This document shows, piece by piece, positions 26,013-38,440 of a stretch of 64,000 nucleotides of DNA. The stretch spans positions 135,974,605 through 136,038,604 of the forward strand of contig NC_031769.1 in NCBI RefSeq assembly GCF_001522545.3. The letters are read 5' to 3'. Below the pieces are notes generated by a model, which searched no databases, was not told the origin of the DNA, and saw only the letters and a program-made list of their open reading frames with translations. How positions within the stretch are numbered: position 1 is the stretch's first letter; every line of letters starts with the position of its first letter. A program made the translations under genes and the position numbers. This DNA is from Parus major. Taxonomy: Eukaryota; Chordata; Aves; Passeriformes; Paridae.

Positions 26013-27310
26013 TCGAAAGAAAAAAAAAAAGAAAATAGAGCACATCATTATACCACAACAGAACAATTAAAAATTAGAAACTGAAGTACAGAAAGGTCAG
26101 CTGGCTTGTCCCAAACAGCTCATAAAGCCTGTGCCACAGTCACTGCCAGAAAAATTAAATTTAATGTTAGTCATCTACAAGTTCATCCTTCTTGTTAGAG
26201 GTCCAGGTTTAGACTGTGTTATTTTGCATTTCAGTAAAGAATTCAAATCTTTTAATACTATGCAACTAAATAACACAAACTCAGCTAAGTTTAACCATTT
26301 CTTCTCCTTTTTACATCACAATTATTTCAGCCATATAAATAAAATCAGACTGTGTGTTCACACTGAAACCCTAAATAATCATTTGGAGAAGTTGTTTATA
26401 TCTCAGCATAGACCCCTGAAAGCAGCAATCTTTAATGGAAATGCTGACCAGCCTTTCATGCGTAGCTCTCGGTAATGAAAGATTCCTGTCTGGCTTACTC
26501 TCTCATTGCCATCTAACCATTTTTCTTCCATTCATTAGCAGAACATCATATAACTTAACAGGAATTAACATATGTAAAGAATATCATCCCAGAGGGATTT
26601 CTAGAACAAAGGAATATTTTTCTATAGTTGGCGGTTTTGGTAAAACCTCATTTTCTAATCTACAGTAGTTGTTAACTTCACAAAGAAATGAATTCTCTTT
26701 CTTCAGGTTTTTAACCAAATGCCTCATTTTTTGGCTTTGTGTCTTGGACTTGTGGATGTCTTAAATAAAAATAAAAGCACAAAATCCCACCCTCCAAGTT
26801 TCTGATTGCTTTTTATAATAGCTCAGTCCCTGAGGGGCTCAGCTTGTTATTGAAATGGTTTTCTTTAATGGGCATTTTGTGCTTTTCCCCTGGATTATTT
26901 TACTTACTTAGAGTGGTGAATGCATGCCAGTTCAAAAATCAAACACTGGGGCAAATGCTACAAACACATTGCCCAACATGTGGTCAGCATTTAGACAAGT
27001 ATATAAAGCAGAGAATTATTCTGAGCGCTGGGGAGAACACTCTTAATTCAGTGTTACAGCAGATAAATTATCTATCTCATGATTTAGATTATGCTGACAG
27101 TTTCATTATGCATTTCTAGTGCCCAAACATACTAATAAGTGTTGCAGGTTTGTCCCAGTTCAGCACAGAAACTAAATTCTGCCTTCAGATGAATGCTGAA
27201 CAGGCACAATGAGGGGCAGATGTGTTCTATAGGATCTTGGCACTGTCAAGATACAACATCTGAACTTTGGATTTATTTCAAAAGCCTGAAAGATTATTTA
27301 GCTGACATTT

Positions 27311-27345
27311 GGGAGGGAGAGAGGGAGGGAGGGAGAGAGAGAGGA
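27311..27345 (+). repeat. (GGGA/GA)n polypurine tract
   Basis: GGGAGGGAGAGAGGGAGGGA then GGGAGAGAGAGAGGA. Five GGG runs with loops of 1-5 bases satisfy the G-quadruplex pattern. Confidence 0.9.
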
Positions 27346-29840
27346 TCTGATTCTCCTCTCACACATGTTTTAAGCCATTGTTGTATTTCTGATTTCATTA
27401 GAGTTACATCTGATTTACATGGCTGTCAGTGATGGGACACAGTCTGTATAAAACTGAATTAGAATTCTAAGGAATATTCTGCCAGATTTCTGATGCTACA
27501 CCCAGCAGACTATTATTTTTTCTCAGTTATAAACTGAGAAAATAACTTGGTAAAGGAAGACAGATCAAGAAACAATCTAAAGGGATGGTGGTTACCAAGT
27601 TCCTCAAGGATCAGCTTTAGGCCTGTGTTTGTTGAATTTTTTACAAGGCTAGTGTCTAAGTTGTCACAAAGTACTTATTGAATATTATACTGAACTCAAA
27701 ATATTTTGGAACCTCACAATTCCTCAATGGGTTCTTATCCCACCAAGTGCTAATACTAGCTTTGTCTGTGTCAATCAATCTTTTGTAAACACATTCTGCA
27801 ATTTCAGTTTTCCATCTATCATGATACACTGAAAAAATCGTCATAATATATTAAAAAGTAATGTATTCTTTTGAAATTAATCCATCAGAGTTTAAGTTTC
27901 CAGGTTATTTCTTCTCTGTATGGTATTTAATTCATTTAGTTTTAGGCACTTGGCCATCTAGCAGCCCTAATTTCCCATTGCAGGTAATGGAGAACAGACT
28001 CCACTTGCAAAAGATTCAAAAACATAAGATTTCTGATTTAAATAGCCTTCTGAAAGATCTGTCTCTCTGTGTTAACTGGATAGGTTCATTTGTCCACATA
28101 ATTAGACAACTGAACTAGAATTGTCTGACCATGTGTTGCCACACTTAATCTAATGTTACAAATTATTATTATCGAACTTCTAATTTCCTGCACCAATTCT
28201 TTCATCTAGTTGCTTGTAGTCGTTTGAGTTACAAGAGTATGTACTTAATTTTGTTCAACTACTCTTTGTAAGAAAGCACCTGATTCATAGTAAGAATTCA
28301 CCTTATTCATTCCCTTAGTCATAATCTGGTTTGCCATATTCACAATAAAGTCAGTGGACTTGCTGGATGAGTAAAATCAACTTTATATTTTCAGTTTCTA
28401 GGGCATTTCAGTTCAGCCAGCATTAAAACATGAGGAATCTCTGTGATAGTATTCCTCAAACCCATGTGGCACTGTCGGGAGAGGACTCAGGTTCTGTGGG
28501 AAGGGAGCAATCACAGTCAGGCATTCTTAGATTGTGCAGTAATTTTAAGACAAGATCAGTCTGTAGATCTTTCTGGGGCTCTAATATCTGTACAGCTTTC
28601 TCTGAAAGGCTTGAATCCTGAAGCTAAGGTTCTAGTTAGACTACTCAATTTTCATGTTACCCACAAGAAAACTCAAAGCACAACTGCTCAAAATTGTTGA
28701 TGCCAGAAAACAGCCCAAGTAGCAAGAACAGTGACTCAAGTCCTGCTTCTGTTTCATGTCAGAAAGATAATCTCTCATTGTAATCCTTACAAAAAAGTCT
28801 ATACAAGTTTGAATTAGATTCCAGCAATTATTAAAAAAAAAAACCTTACCTCAAAGTAATTAACCAGGAAAAAATTCTTACTGTTATATTTCTATTTACA
28901 GTTTAAGTGAAACAAAACCCATCTCCAACAGGAAAAAAAATCAAATTTCTGTTGGTTCTTGTGTTGCACCTTACTGCAAAAAGAACAAAACGCAAGAATA
29001 AAATAATATTATTTTTTGTTTTAAGCCTAAAACACCCAAAATCCCCAAAGAGGAGTTTTCTGATACTGCTGTAGCTTTGCTCAGCTGTTGTGAGGAGAAG
29101 ATGAAAAAACAAAATTCAGCAAAAAGGAGTGAAAGCATTTGCTATACTTCACCAGGAACAGACTGTCTGCCCACCTTAGGAGCAGGAACACCAAGGGTGG
29201 TTGGGGTACTGTGCCAAGGGGGACATGAAGCAGGATGGAGGAGCATGGAGGTGCTGTGGTCATTCTGTTGAAAACAATGCAGCTAATGGGAACTAAGCCA
29301 AAGGAATGTCCCAGACAGGAATTGAGAAGTGAACTTTGCTTCATGAACTCAAAAAATAAATATTATTTTTCACTCCTCTATACATCTTAGTGACTGAAGT
29401 CATTCAAACTCCACCTAAACATGAAATGACATGAGCTGTCCCCTTTCTCAAAGAAAATTATGTAAATACAGCTTAGGTGAGAAGGGAGGTCAGCGACAAC
29501 ACCATCAATAACTTCTGGGGTCAGTCAACATGCTCAGTCTGTCTTCTCCCCCAGCAGGGATGGCTCGTGGGTAAGAACCTTACTCTATGCACACTAAAGA
29601 TTTATTTCAAGCCATCTCTTATTGGTAATTACAGTTTTTCTGAATTTTAATTAAAATTCATTTTTGCATTCAGTATATCATCAACAGCAATCTTGGAAAC
29701 TTAACCTGTCACAGTTCTCTATTACCAGTATGTTTGTCAATAAAATGCCTTATTCCATAAACTGGAACTCAGCACAAGTCCTTCAAGGGCATTGCAGAGC
29801 CTGGCAGCTCATGGAAACACGGATAATGTACCAGCTGAGA

Positions 29841-29893
29841 GTGGGGATGTTGTGGGGATGTTGTGGGGATGTTGTGGGGATGTTGTGGGGATG
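29841..29893 (+). repeat. 11-bp minisatellite, unit GTGGGGATGTT
   Basis: Four perfect copies and a fifth of 9 bp. Each unit has a GGGG run, with 7-nt spacing between runs, which is at the loop-length limit of the standard G-quadruplex pattern. Confidence 0.95.
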
Positions 29894-32100
29894 AAAGGGG
29901 CACAGTTGGGCAAACCAAACTCTGATGATTTTCTGGGCAAACCAAGCTCTGAGCTGGCCACTGGGATCCCGCAGCTGCTCAGGCACAAGGGACTCATCTT
30001 TCCCAGGGCACTGATAGACAGGTCAAACACAAAGGGTTCAAGGACATCCCCCATTTACGTGACATCTGTCATGGGGAGCTGCTGTCAGCTTTAAGTTAAA
30101 CTTTCCTGAAAAAGAAAAGAGGATTGATTTCATCAATCTCATACTGGGAAGGAAATTACTGGGAAGCACCTCTGACCCATTTTCCCCTTCCCACCTTGAT
30201 GGCACAACTTTAGAAAAGCAAAGTGTCTCTTACTCCATTGTGCAGAAATCAAAGGTTACCTTGAGAAAAGTTAACCCCATTGCTGTACAACTAATCTGGA
30301 GAAATAAACAAGAAAACTTCTGAAGAAACACATCATCTGCAAACCCTGGTAACTTTTTATTGCCTATCTGTGAAGGAAATGAGCACTCCTATCAGGCTGG
30401 AAGTGATTCAAAATCACAATGAATATTTTAACCTTCCACTCCTTCATGCAAATTATTTTGAAACTTTATAATGACAATTATATAATTTTATATTAAAAAC
30501 ATATTTCCATGATTTTTAATTCCATGTATATTTTAAAAAATCAATTTAAAAAACATTAAATACAATATTGCCTATAGAAAAAATTTCAAATGCATCTTCT
30601 CCCTTGCTTCTACAAAACTCTCATTATGTATTCATCTGAATACATATATATATAAAATATATTAATACTGAAGTTCATATGGATTAAGTTATCTGTAATT
30701 TGTATCAATAAAAGTCAGTACTACAAGTATCTTACAGCATAAAATACTGATTCAGCTCCCTTTAAAATCAATGTGTAATACTATAAATCTGACAGGTAAT
30801 ACAGAAAATATTACACACATAATAAATAATAAATGTAGGCCATCTACTGTTTATCATTTAAAATTGACCTCAAGAGAACAGAAAATAGATATGGACTTTG
30901 ATTTCAACCAATTTAAATTCTAATTTAGATTCCAGATTAATATCAAAGCTGAAAAATTATCTTGTCCACATGGATTTTATAATTCATAAATGTAATAATA
31001 TATTTTTTGTTGCACAAGACTTCCAAGTCAGAACAAAAGGATTCCTTATTTTCATATTCTTGCACATATTTCTACAATATTTATGTTTCAAAATTTGATT
31101 TTTGAAGACAATAGGGAATATGGTGGAATATATAATTTTATATGTAGGATAAACTATTCTATTAAAATAATTGATTTTGTACTTGATAAATTTATATGAA
31201 CTTCAGCATGGAGCAGACATAAAGATGCTGTAAACTTGAATTAATGACAATCATTTTAGTTCTGTTTGGTAAATAAGAAAATATTAAAAGTTCTGTCTTG
31301 TTTGAAAGGCATGAAAATAAGATAATTAAATGTAAGTTGGACAAATGCTGGTAAATTGGAAGAGAGAAAAACACTCCAGATTGCAAAAAACCTCTTTCTT
31401 TGATTTTTTTATAATTATCTTAGGAGGATAGAATATTTGTCAATTGGTGTTAAATTTAAAACTTTAACTGAGAAAATACTGCAAGATTCATTTTACTTTA
31501 GCAATGGTGATATGAAAGAAAAGTGTCATTTCTTTTACGTCACTATAAAAATAAGTATGAGAAAAGTAATTTTTGCAGTCTTTGGATTGGAATCTTTTGT
31601 TTTGGTCTGGTTTTTTCCAGCCTCAGAAGTTTGGTTACTGATTGCATCTGACATGGGTTCTGGTGGGTTTAAACTTTCTCATTTATTCTACACATTCAAT
31701 CTTCTACATGAAAGGTCCACATCCAAATTTTGCAGTCAGCAGAGCACACAGGAGGCTCAGACTTTGGCCTGCCACTTACACTCACTAAAATGCAAAAAAT
31801 AAAACTATAAAACTATAAAGCTATAAAACTGGACTGAAAAGTAGATTATAATGCTCTCTGCACCACTGATCAGTGTTACAGCAAGGAGAAAATGCAAGAT
31901 ACAGCTTTACTGTCCATAGCAAGCTATGTGGAACAGCCTGTGTTTGTCCAGCAGCTGGGTAGTCTACTCTGCATTCCTGTTATGACTGCAAACCTAGAAT
32001 GACATGGGATTATCATTTAAAATTTACAGGAACTTTGAAAAATGGAGAATGAGTTTGGAAAAGGCCTTGAGAAGCAGATTGATGGGAAAGGCACTTGAAT

Positions 32101-32158
32101 GTACATGTAATATATGTACTTGCATAACATATATTATATATGTTAATATAATATTAAC
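32101..32158. repeat. Cluster of three AT-rich palindromes
   Basis: GTACAT...ATGTAC (32101-32119), AACATATA-TTA-TATATGTT (32126-32144) and GTTAATAT-A-ATATTAAC (32142-32158), all with perfect arms, packed into 58 bp. Confidence 0.9.
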
Positions 32159-32270
32159 AATTTAAATTTTAAAATTAATAGTCTCAATAATATGTTATCT
32201 TTAAAGTTAATAAAACACAATTATCAAACACATATAAAAAATCTGACATTTATGCATCTTATTTAGAGAA

Positions 32271-32328
32271 AGTCATATTTTTAGACTGAAAATAATTACA
32301 GTCATATTTTTAGACTGAAAATAATTAC
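32271..32328. repeat. Perfect 29-bp tandem duplication
   Basis: Two adjacent identical 29-bp copies beginning AGTCATATTTTTAGACTGAA. The perfect identity suggests a recent local duplication. Confidence 0.95.
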
Positions 32329-33715
32329 TATTTTCTTTGTTAAATATAGACACATACATATCCTCAGAAGCACAAAACAATGGCTGTCTTACAGAGCTGT
32401 AGTTTGTGGCATTGTGAATTCCAAGGAGGCTCTGTCAAGAACCAGTTTCCTGCACAAGCACTCTGAGGATAACTAATTAAGGCAGCCTCTCCTGCAAACA
32501 GCCCACAGTTCAGATGCCATGTGAAACTGATGGAAGACAGAGGCAGGTAGGTTTTCTACAATGTCATTAACTGGGTGTGGAGTATTGTTTTCTCAACCAA
32601 TTGTTTAGCCAGTGCTAGATGAAGAAAATTTGCAGACGATGCAGAAAAGCGTAAGAAGGGATTTTGTGCCTGAGGATGGAAGAGATAAGCAGACAATTGT
32701 GTCTGCCACTTCTGATGGAGTAAAGATTGAACCTTGATAAATCAGCAAATGTGATAGTGTGGGACTAAACGCTTAGGGCTTGAAAGAGAGAAAAGGGCTG
32801 AAGATGAGATTGTGGGGAAGGGACAGCCAGGGAGAGGCAGCAAGCCCAGACAAGGCATGGTTTGATCAATGAACCGAGAATGAATCTAGCAGCAGCATAT
32901 CGAGTAAAAATTTGTCTCGATGTTCTATTTTACTCAAAATATATTTGCTGTGATAAATCCTACACTGTGTATATGTCACTCTTGTTTGGGCAGGCTGCTT
33001 CTATGGCAATGCCATCTGATACTGCTGGGTATTGTAAGGATTACTTGCTAACTTTCAAAGTTTAAGCTTCTGCGTATTTTTCCTTTGGGTTTTAGTTTGG
33101 GTTTTTTTACCCTTTCTTCTAAATTCCAGACTGTTCCACAGATTGAAGGTGTCCAAACCTTCTATCTGTTCTGTAATCACTTCATTTCCACCAAGTGGGA
33201 CATGGTCTCCAGGTGTTTTCCACAGTTTCTAGTGTTAATGCTGGGATGAGGAAGTTCAGCCATTTTTAGAAGCTGCCTCTGTGAGTGGAAATGTACCATG
33301 CAGAGAGAAATTGCAATTACTGTCTACTATTTCCTCTGTTATTTAGGATACTAAGCATGATAGATTATATGTCCTGAATTTCTCCCCCATATGTGCAGTA
33401 ATATCAGTTTGTAGACTTTTATTTTGTTTGACACAAAGTTGTTTAATCCTTGTGGGAGAAAAATTCAGTATTATACAGTTTATGCATTTTTAGTTATTTC
33501 TCTGTTTAGGATACACTTATTTTAAACTACTAAATGACATGTAAAAACCTGATGGATGTACAATTAAAATACAGCTTTATTAAGTTCATTTTCATATGTC
33601 TTATAATGCTTAGATTAATGGTGACTAAGGTTATTAAATTGAGTATTATGAAAAACGAGCAGTCAGCTCTGGGTTACAACATACTGATTCTCCAATATCT
33701 TTTAATTTCTTTTAT

Positions 33716-33795
33716 AAAACCCCAAAACAACCAAAAAAAATCACCAAACAAACAAACAACAAAAAACACCAAACTCCTTTTTTTTTTTTTCCAGC
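33716..33795. repeat. A/C-rich low-complexity tract
   Basis: ACCCCAAAACAACC, AAACAAACAAACAAC and similar units followed by a T-run. Same type as the 14.4-kb tract. Confidence 0.85.
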
Positions 33796-35224
33796 TGTAG
33801 TGAAGGGGAAATAAAATAAAGAAATGAAAAACAGCTTGGAGAGTAATGATGTGAGCAAACCCAAAATGGGCTTTACCTACCTCTCTCCATGGCTTTTGCT
33901 AGCGTGCTGCTGGCAGAGCATGCCAAGCCATTTCCCTGTTTCCAGGGCGTCTGGGATAATAGGCTCCTGTAAAAGGATAATAAACTCTTGGAGATGGGAA
34001 CTGGAAACCTGACCTGCCCAAACATTGTGGCCTTCTGAACTCTGAGTGTAAGGAACATCAAGTGCTCAGGGGCTGGACCAGCAGGTGCCATCAGCTTCTG
34101 AGCCCCAGCCCTCCTTGGGACCCAGCATTGTGTGGGTTTTCTTACCAGGCAGGGCAGGGTGAGCAGAAGCTGCCTGTGAGACTCTGCCTTTGGAGCTGCT
34201 TTTATTGCCAAGTATTCCAAGTTGTCCTGTGTCCCCAGCTTCAAGCTGATTTATCCCTTGGATTTTTCCAGGGTTTATCCCTTGGCATACCACCTGAGCA
34301 TTTAGAGTCTGCCCCCAGGGACTGCTAGGAACTTTAGCATCCAGTTTGGGACTGATGAGAGGAAAGCAGTAAACAGCTTAAGTGTTATACTCACCAGAAA
34401 TTTGCCAGCTACTCTGTTTGGCTTCTTTAATAATTTTAAAACTATTACATGAAAAAAGTATAAATTAATTCCAGTTAAATATTTTTGCTTTTAAAATAAT
34501 TTCCATTTTCAATTCCTGGATACAGACTCAAAAAACATAGCTTATTTTTCCCCTCAGAGTTTTGGTATTTTGAACAATCTATGTGAATTTGACTAAAAAA
34601 TCATCAAAGGCCTTGTGGACTTTTTGACTGTGTAGGAGTGGAGGCAGAGGAAACATTATATTCTCAATACTCATTTTAAAAGAAATTATTTACACGTGGG
34701 TATGAAACACTCTTTTAATGCTGCAAAATCTGCTCCATACCAGGTCTATATTGTACTTAGAAAATCCAATATCAGTTTAAAGACAAAAAAAAAGAGGAAA
34801 AATATATCTAAATAAATACCCCAACTTTTAATACATCTGAACACAAAATGGTTTCAAAACTCGTCACTATCCTCAATTTAGAATATAATGGAATAAGATT
34901 AAAACAATACCTTTTCCTTTATTAGTACAGGGCAGAAGGTTCAAGATGCCTGGAAGCAGCATGTGAAGGCAGAAAGAGTCTTGGAGTAAAGCTGCAAACT
35001 GAAAGTACATGAGGGTGTGGGGAGAACAGCTGGAAGCTCAAGAAGAAGCAGGGTCATCATGAATCACACTTCCTTCCTAGACTGCTTCTGGAGCAGCAGG
35101 GATCTTTATTATGAGTTTAGAGTAAGCTCCTACTCACCCTCTGCTTTTTTTCTAATACAATATCTCACAGTTTCAAGAACTCTCCATGGGAAAGCAGCCA
35201 ATTCTAAAGGAACAGAATATGAAG

Positions 35225-35535
35225 GAGGCATGAGAATTACCTTCAAATATGCAAAGAAGGGGTCAGTCTCCACAGAGGTGGAGTCTAGGACAGGATAAAA
35301 AGAAAGAAAAAGGATTAAACTGCAGCAAAGACAACTTCTGTTAGATACTCAGCAGAACTTTTTAACATTGACAACAGTGCATCTCAGTTATGGATTATTT
35401 GAAATGGAATATTCTGGCATGCTCTAAGAGCCATTTAGACAAGCATCTGACAGGAATGACATGAGTAGTGCTTATGCAGCTTTGGCACAAGATGGACTAC
35501 ATGAGCCTTGCTGATTCTTTCCAGCTCTTTGGACC
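35225..35535 (+). mobile_element. Ancient CR1-type LINE 3' fragment
   Basis: In order: GTCAGTCTCCACAGAGGTGG, GGACAGGATAAAAAG, GGATTAAACTGCAGCAAAGA, TTAGACAAGCATCTGACAGG and a GATGGACTACATGA block before a TTCCAGC end. This is the layout of old amniote CR1 subfamilies. The copy is strongly diverged and has a short deletion in the middle. Confidence 0.7.
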
Positions 35536-37331
35536 TGGGTGCAAAACAGAAGTCTCAGCTAATCTACATTTTCAGGTTTGTTTCTGCCAAAAATAAAGGA
35601 TAGAAAAAGGTGAATATGAGACTTTGACTGTTAATATATCTATCTGCATGGTTCCTACTGCTGGGTTTTCTTTCTATGTAAAGAAGGGAGAACATTGTCT
35701 CATCCAGGTCACATAGACAAAAGTTATTATAATTCAGTTTCTCTGCATTGCAGGATCAAGAGCTGAGTCAACCCTGCTGGGATTTAACCCACGTTCCAGG
35801 GAGTCTAAGTATTTCATATCTAATGTTTAAACTTCTAACCAAATAAAATTTCTGCTTGGAGATGTACCAGTGTGCGGTCAGATTTTATTGTGTTTCTGTT
35901 TGAAATTCACCCACAAGTCTAAGATATTCCTACATTTTAACCAGCACAGAGCATCTCTTATGTTGATCTATTTACCTCTTCTTTTCAAGAGCATGCAAAT
36001 GACAAGGATTTCAGTGTTTTTCAAAATTATTTTATACTCAACACAATTCCATTGAGATCCACAAATGCCTCAGATTTATGCCTGCTCAGTAGCTGATGCT
36101 CAATTATTAATTCACTAATGTCTGTAAAGTGCTTTGAAGATGAAAAACATTACATTGTAGAACTGCTAACTGATACTTAGATGCTACTATTATTGTTGCT
36201 GAAGCTGTTAGAAAATATGCTTGGAACACATCCCCAAAGGCAAATGATGAGGAAAGGTCATTTATGGCAGTAGTTTATGCAGAAAGGAGTAAATCAGACT
36301 GAAATTCTAGAACTACAGTGCTTTTTTAATGCAGACTCCAAAAATCAGTAGAGTTATGAGATTGGACTTTTTTTTTTTCTTTAAACAAAGTACATTTAAC
36401 TATTAATAGATCAAAAGGGGGAAAAAATCAATATAAAAAATATTTTAAAATAATAAGGTGGAAAGGACTTCCCAGTACCTTCTGGGAAGGCAAGGCACTG
36501 AGATTTCTGTACTTTACTCCAATTACTTTGTATGAGGATGGGGAGCTGAGTTTGAATGTGAAAGAACAGAGCTTTAGGCAGTTTCAGAGAATGCAGAGAC
36601 CAAGAAATGGCCTTCAGTTTCTTGACTACAGAGCAATCCTGTTTGGGTTTTGCAGTAACACTGCTGTATTTCTGCTCCAGGAAGATACCTTTGTAACCCA
36701 TCATGGCCTTTCAGTGGGGTGAAGCCAGAACCCCAAACAAGCACCCAAGAAGATCTCATCACACAGGGTTTTGCCTCCAGGCTCTGCCATCTAGCTGTAA
36801 GCACAGTTATGCCTTTATAGGATTCTCTGCTTTCCCTCAGGCCCAGCTGAGAGCTGAGAGCTGTTCTTCCCTCTGCCTGAGATGTGTATAGAAAGGAGAA
36901 TAGGCTGGTATTGATTTCTCACACATCACCTTCGTACCCCACAGACACACAGTCCCGACCATCAGATACTTTGGGTGTTTTGCTCCACTTCACACTTATG
37001 TTGCTGCATTTCAAAGCACTGCTCTCTACTCCCAGATGGCAAACGCAGCTGACCCAAACTCCTTCCACTGCTGTAGAGCACCGCCTTTGAGAAAAGCTTG
37101 AAAGGGCTGTTTGGCTCTGAGCAGAGACCAGTTGAAGTGATTAGATAAAGCTTTAACCCCAAGTGTCAGATTCCTTTATTTGAACAGCAATTTGAAACAG
37201 TTGAACTTCTACCTGAGCAGCAGAATTGAGCAGATGAAAGCCCCACCAGACCTGAAACACTTAAGAAATGTGGAAGACAACCAGAGAAATTTAAACACTC
37301 TCTTTCAGTTTGTATCTGTGAGCAATGGAAA

Positions 37332-37381
37332 NNNNNNNNNNNNNNNNNNNNNNNNNNNNNNNNNNNNNNNNNNNNNNNNNN
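37332..37381. other. Assembly gap, 50 N
   Basis: Fifty unresolved bases followed by a run of ten A (37382-37391). A homopolymer probably caused the gap. Confidence 0.97.
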
Positions 37382-38179
37382 AAAAAAAAAAGGTCAGGAG
37401 GAAGCTTTATCTTTGATAGCTTGTTCTGAAACACTTGGCTTTTAATACTTTCAGTCAACTCAGCCAGACTAGGCCAGCACTGAAGCTGTAATGCAGGTAT
37501 TATAGAACCTTACTTCATGTAAAAATAGAACATATGAGTTGATTAATACAATTTTAAACAGAGGATACTAGAAGAAGTTTAGAAAAAAGACAATTGACTT
37601 CAGACAAGCCCCAGTTTTGGGGAATGAAGTTCTTGGTAAGAAACACAACACTGAAAGGAATCTGGAGCAAAACACTCAGACAGAGGTTATTGAAAGATGC
37701 AGACTTAACTACATAAAACACAATTCAAATTTGGATAGCAAGAGAAAAAAAAGTTTAAGTTAAAGCTCACAGAGAGTTATTGAGACATGGTGGATATAGG
37801 AAATCTAAAACACAAGATACAAAGGATTGTGGAAGACAGGAGATGTTCAATGTTGACAGCCTCTGAAATGCAACTCAGGAAGTAATAAGTGTAAATTCGG
37901 ATGCAAGCATAACAAGTAAAGATAATGTTTAACATCTGAAGGATGCAGAAAAAGAAACACATTTGCCAAAATGTTCAACAGCCCACCAAATAAGGTCTAC
38001 ATGGGCAAAGCCATTTCTCTTTTAAAAGTGAAATACAGTATTGCCAAAAAAGAATAACATACTATCAATGTGTGGGGCAAAAAAAGTATCAGGTCTGGTG
38101 AACATGGTTTCACAGGCTACAGGAATCAGTACTGTTAATTCTATCTTCAGTAAACAGGAACTGATGAAATCATGCATTA

Positions 38180-38440
38180 GCATGTGGGTGCTCAGCTAGC
38201 CCAGAGTCCCCAGGTCTGCTCCAGGAGCAGCAAGAGCAGGCTGGTGGCAAGGGCAGCCTGTGGCCACAGCAGGGACAGAGGGGAGCCAGGCAGGGCCCTG
38301 TCCCACACAGCAGGACCGCTAAGAGCAGCAAGGGTCAGCCTCAGTCCAGCCCACCTGCATGGCCAGAGGGGCCAGGCAAATCCAGTCCAGCAGGACATCA
38401 GTAAAGGGCTGGGAGCAGTGAGGGAAAGTGTCTGATCTCA
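38180..38440. other. GC-rich patch of unknown origin
   Basis: About 260 bases rich in CAGCAGG, GGCCA and CCAG words within AT-rich DNA. Open frames on both strands have no family motif. The style resembles parts of avian LTR elements, but I cannot identify a family, a terminus or a duplication. Confidence 0.45.

Larger units (their letters stand above)
23483..35224. other. Gene-free AT-rich DNA with several simple repeats
   Basis: No gene supported. Holds a (TA)n run (25616-25631), purine/G-rich tracts (25966-26012 and 27311-27345), an 11-bp minisatellite (29841-29893), AT palindromes (32101-32158), a 29-bp tandem duplication (32271-32328), a 9-bp AACTATAAA-like repeat near 31800-31830, an A/C-rich tract (33716-33795) and a GC-richer patch (about 34020-34340). 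Confidence 0.6.

Noticed and set aside
32600..32680. Possible CR1 FADD-type region (AAATTTGCAGACGATGCAGA)
   Set aside because: One suggestive word only. The surrounding sequence does not follow the CR1 reverse-transcriptase layout.
33873..34244. Minus-strand open frame of 123 codons
   Set aside because: It begins with TTG, has overlapping frames of similar length on the other strand, and no motif. It reflects the GC-richer composition.
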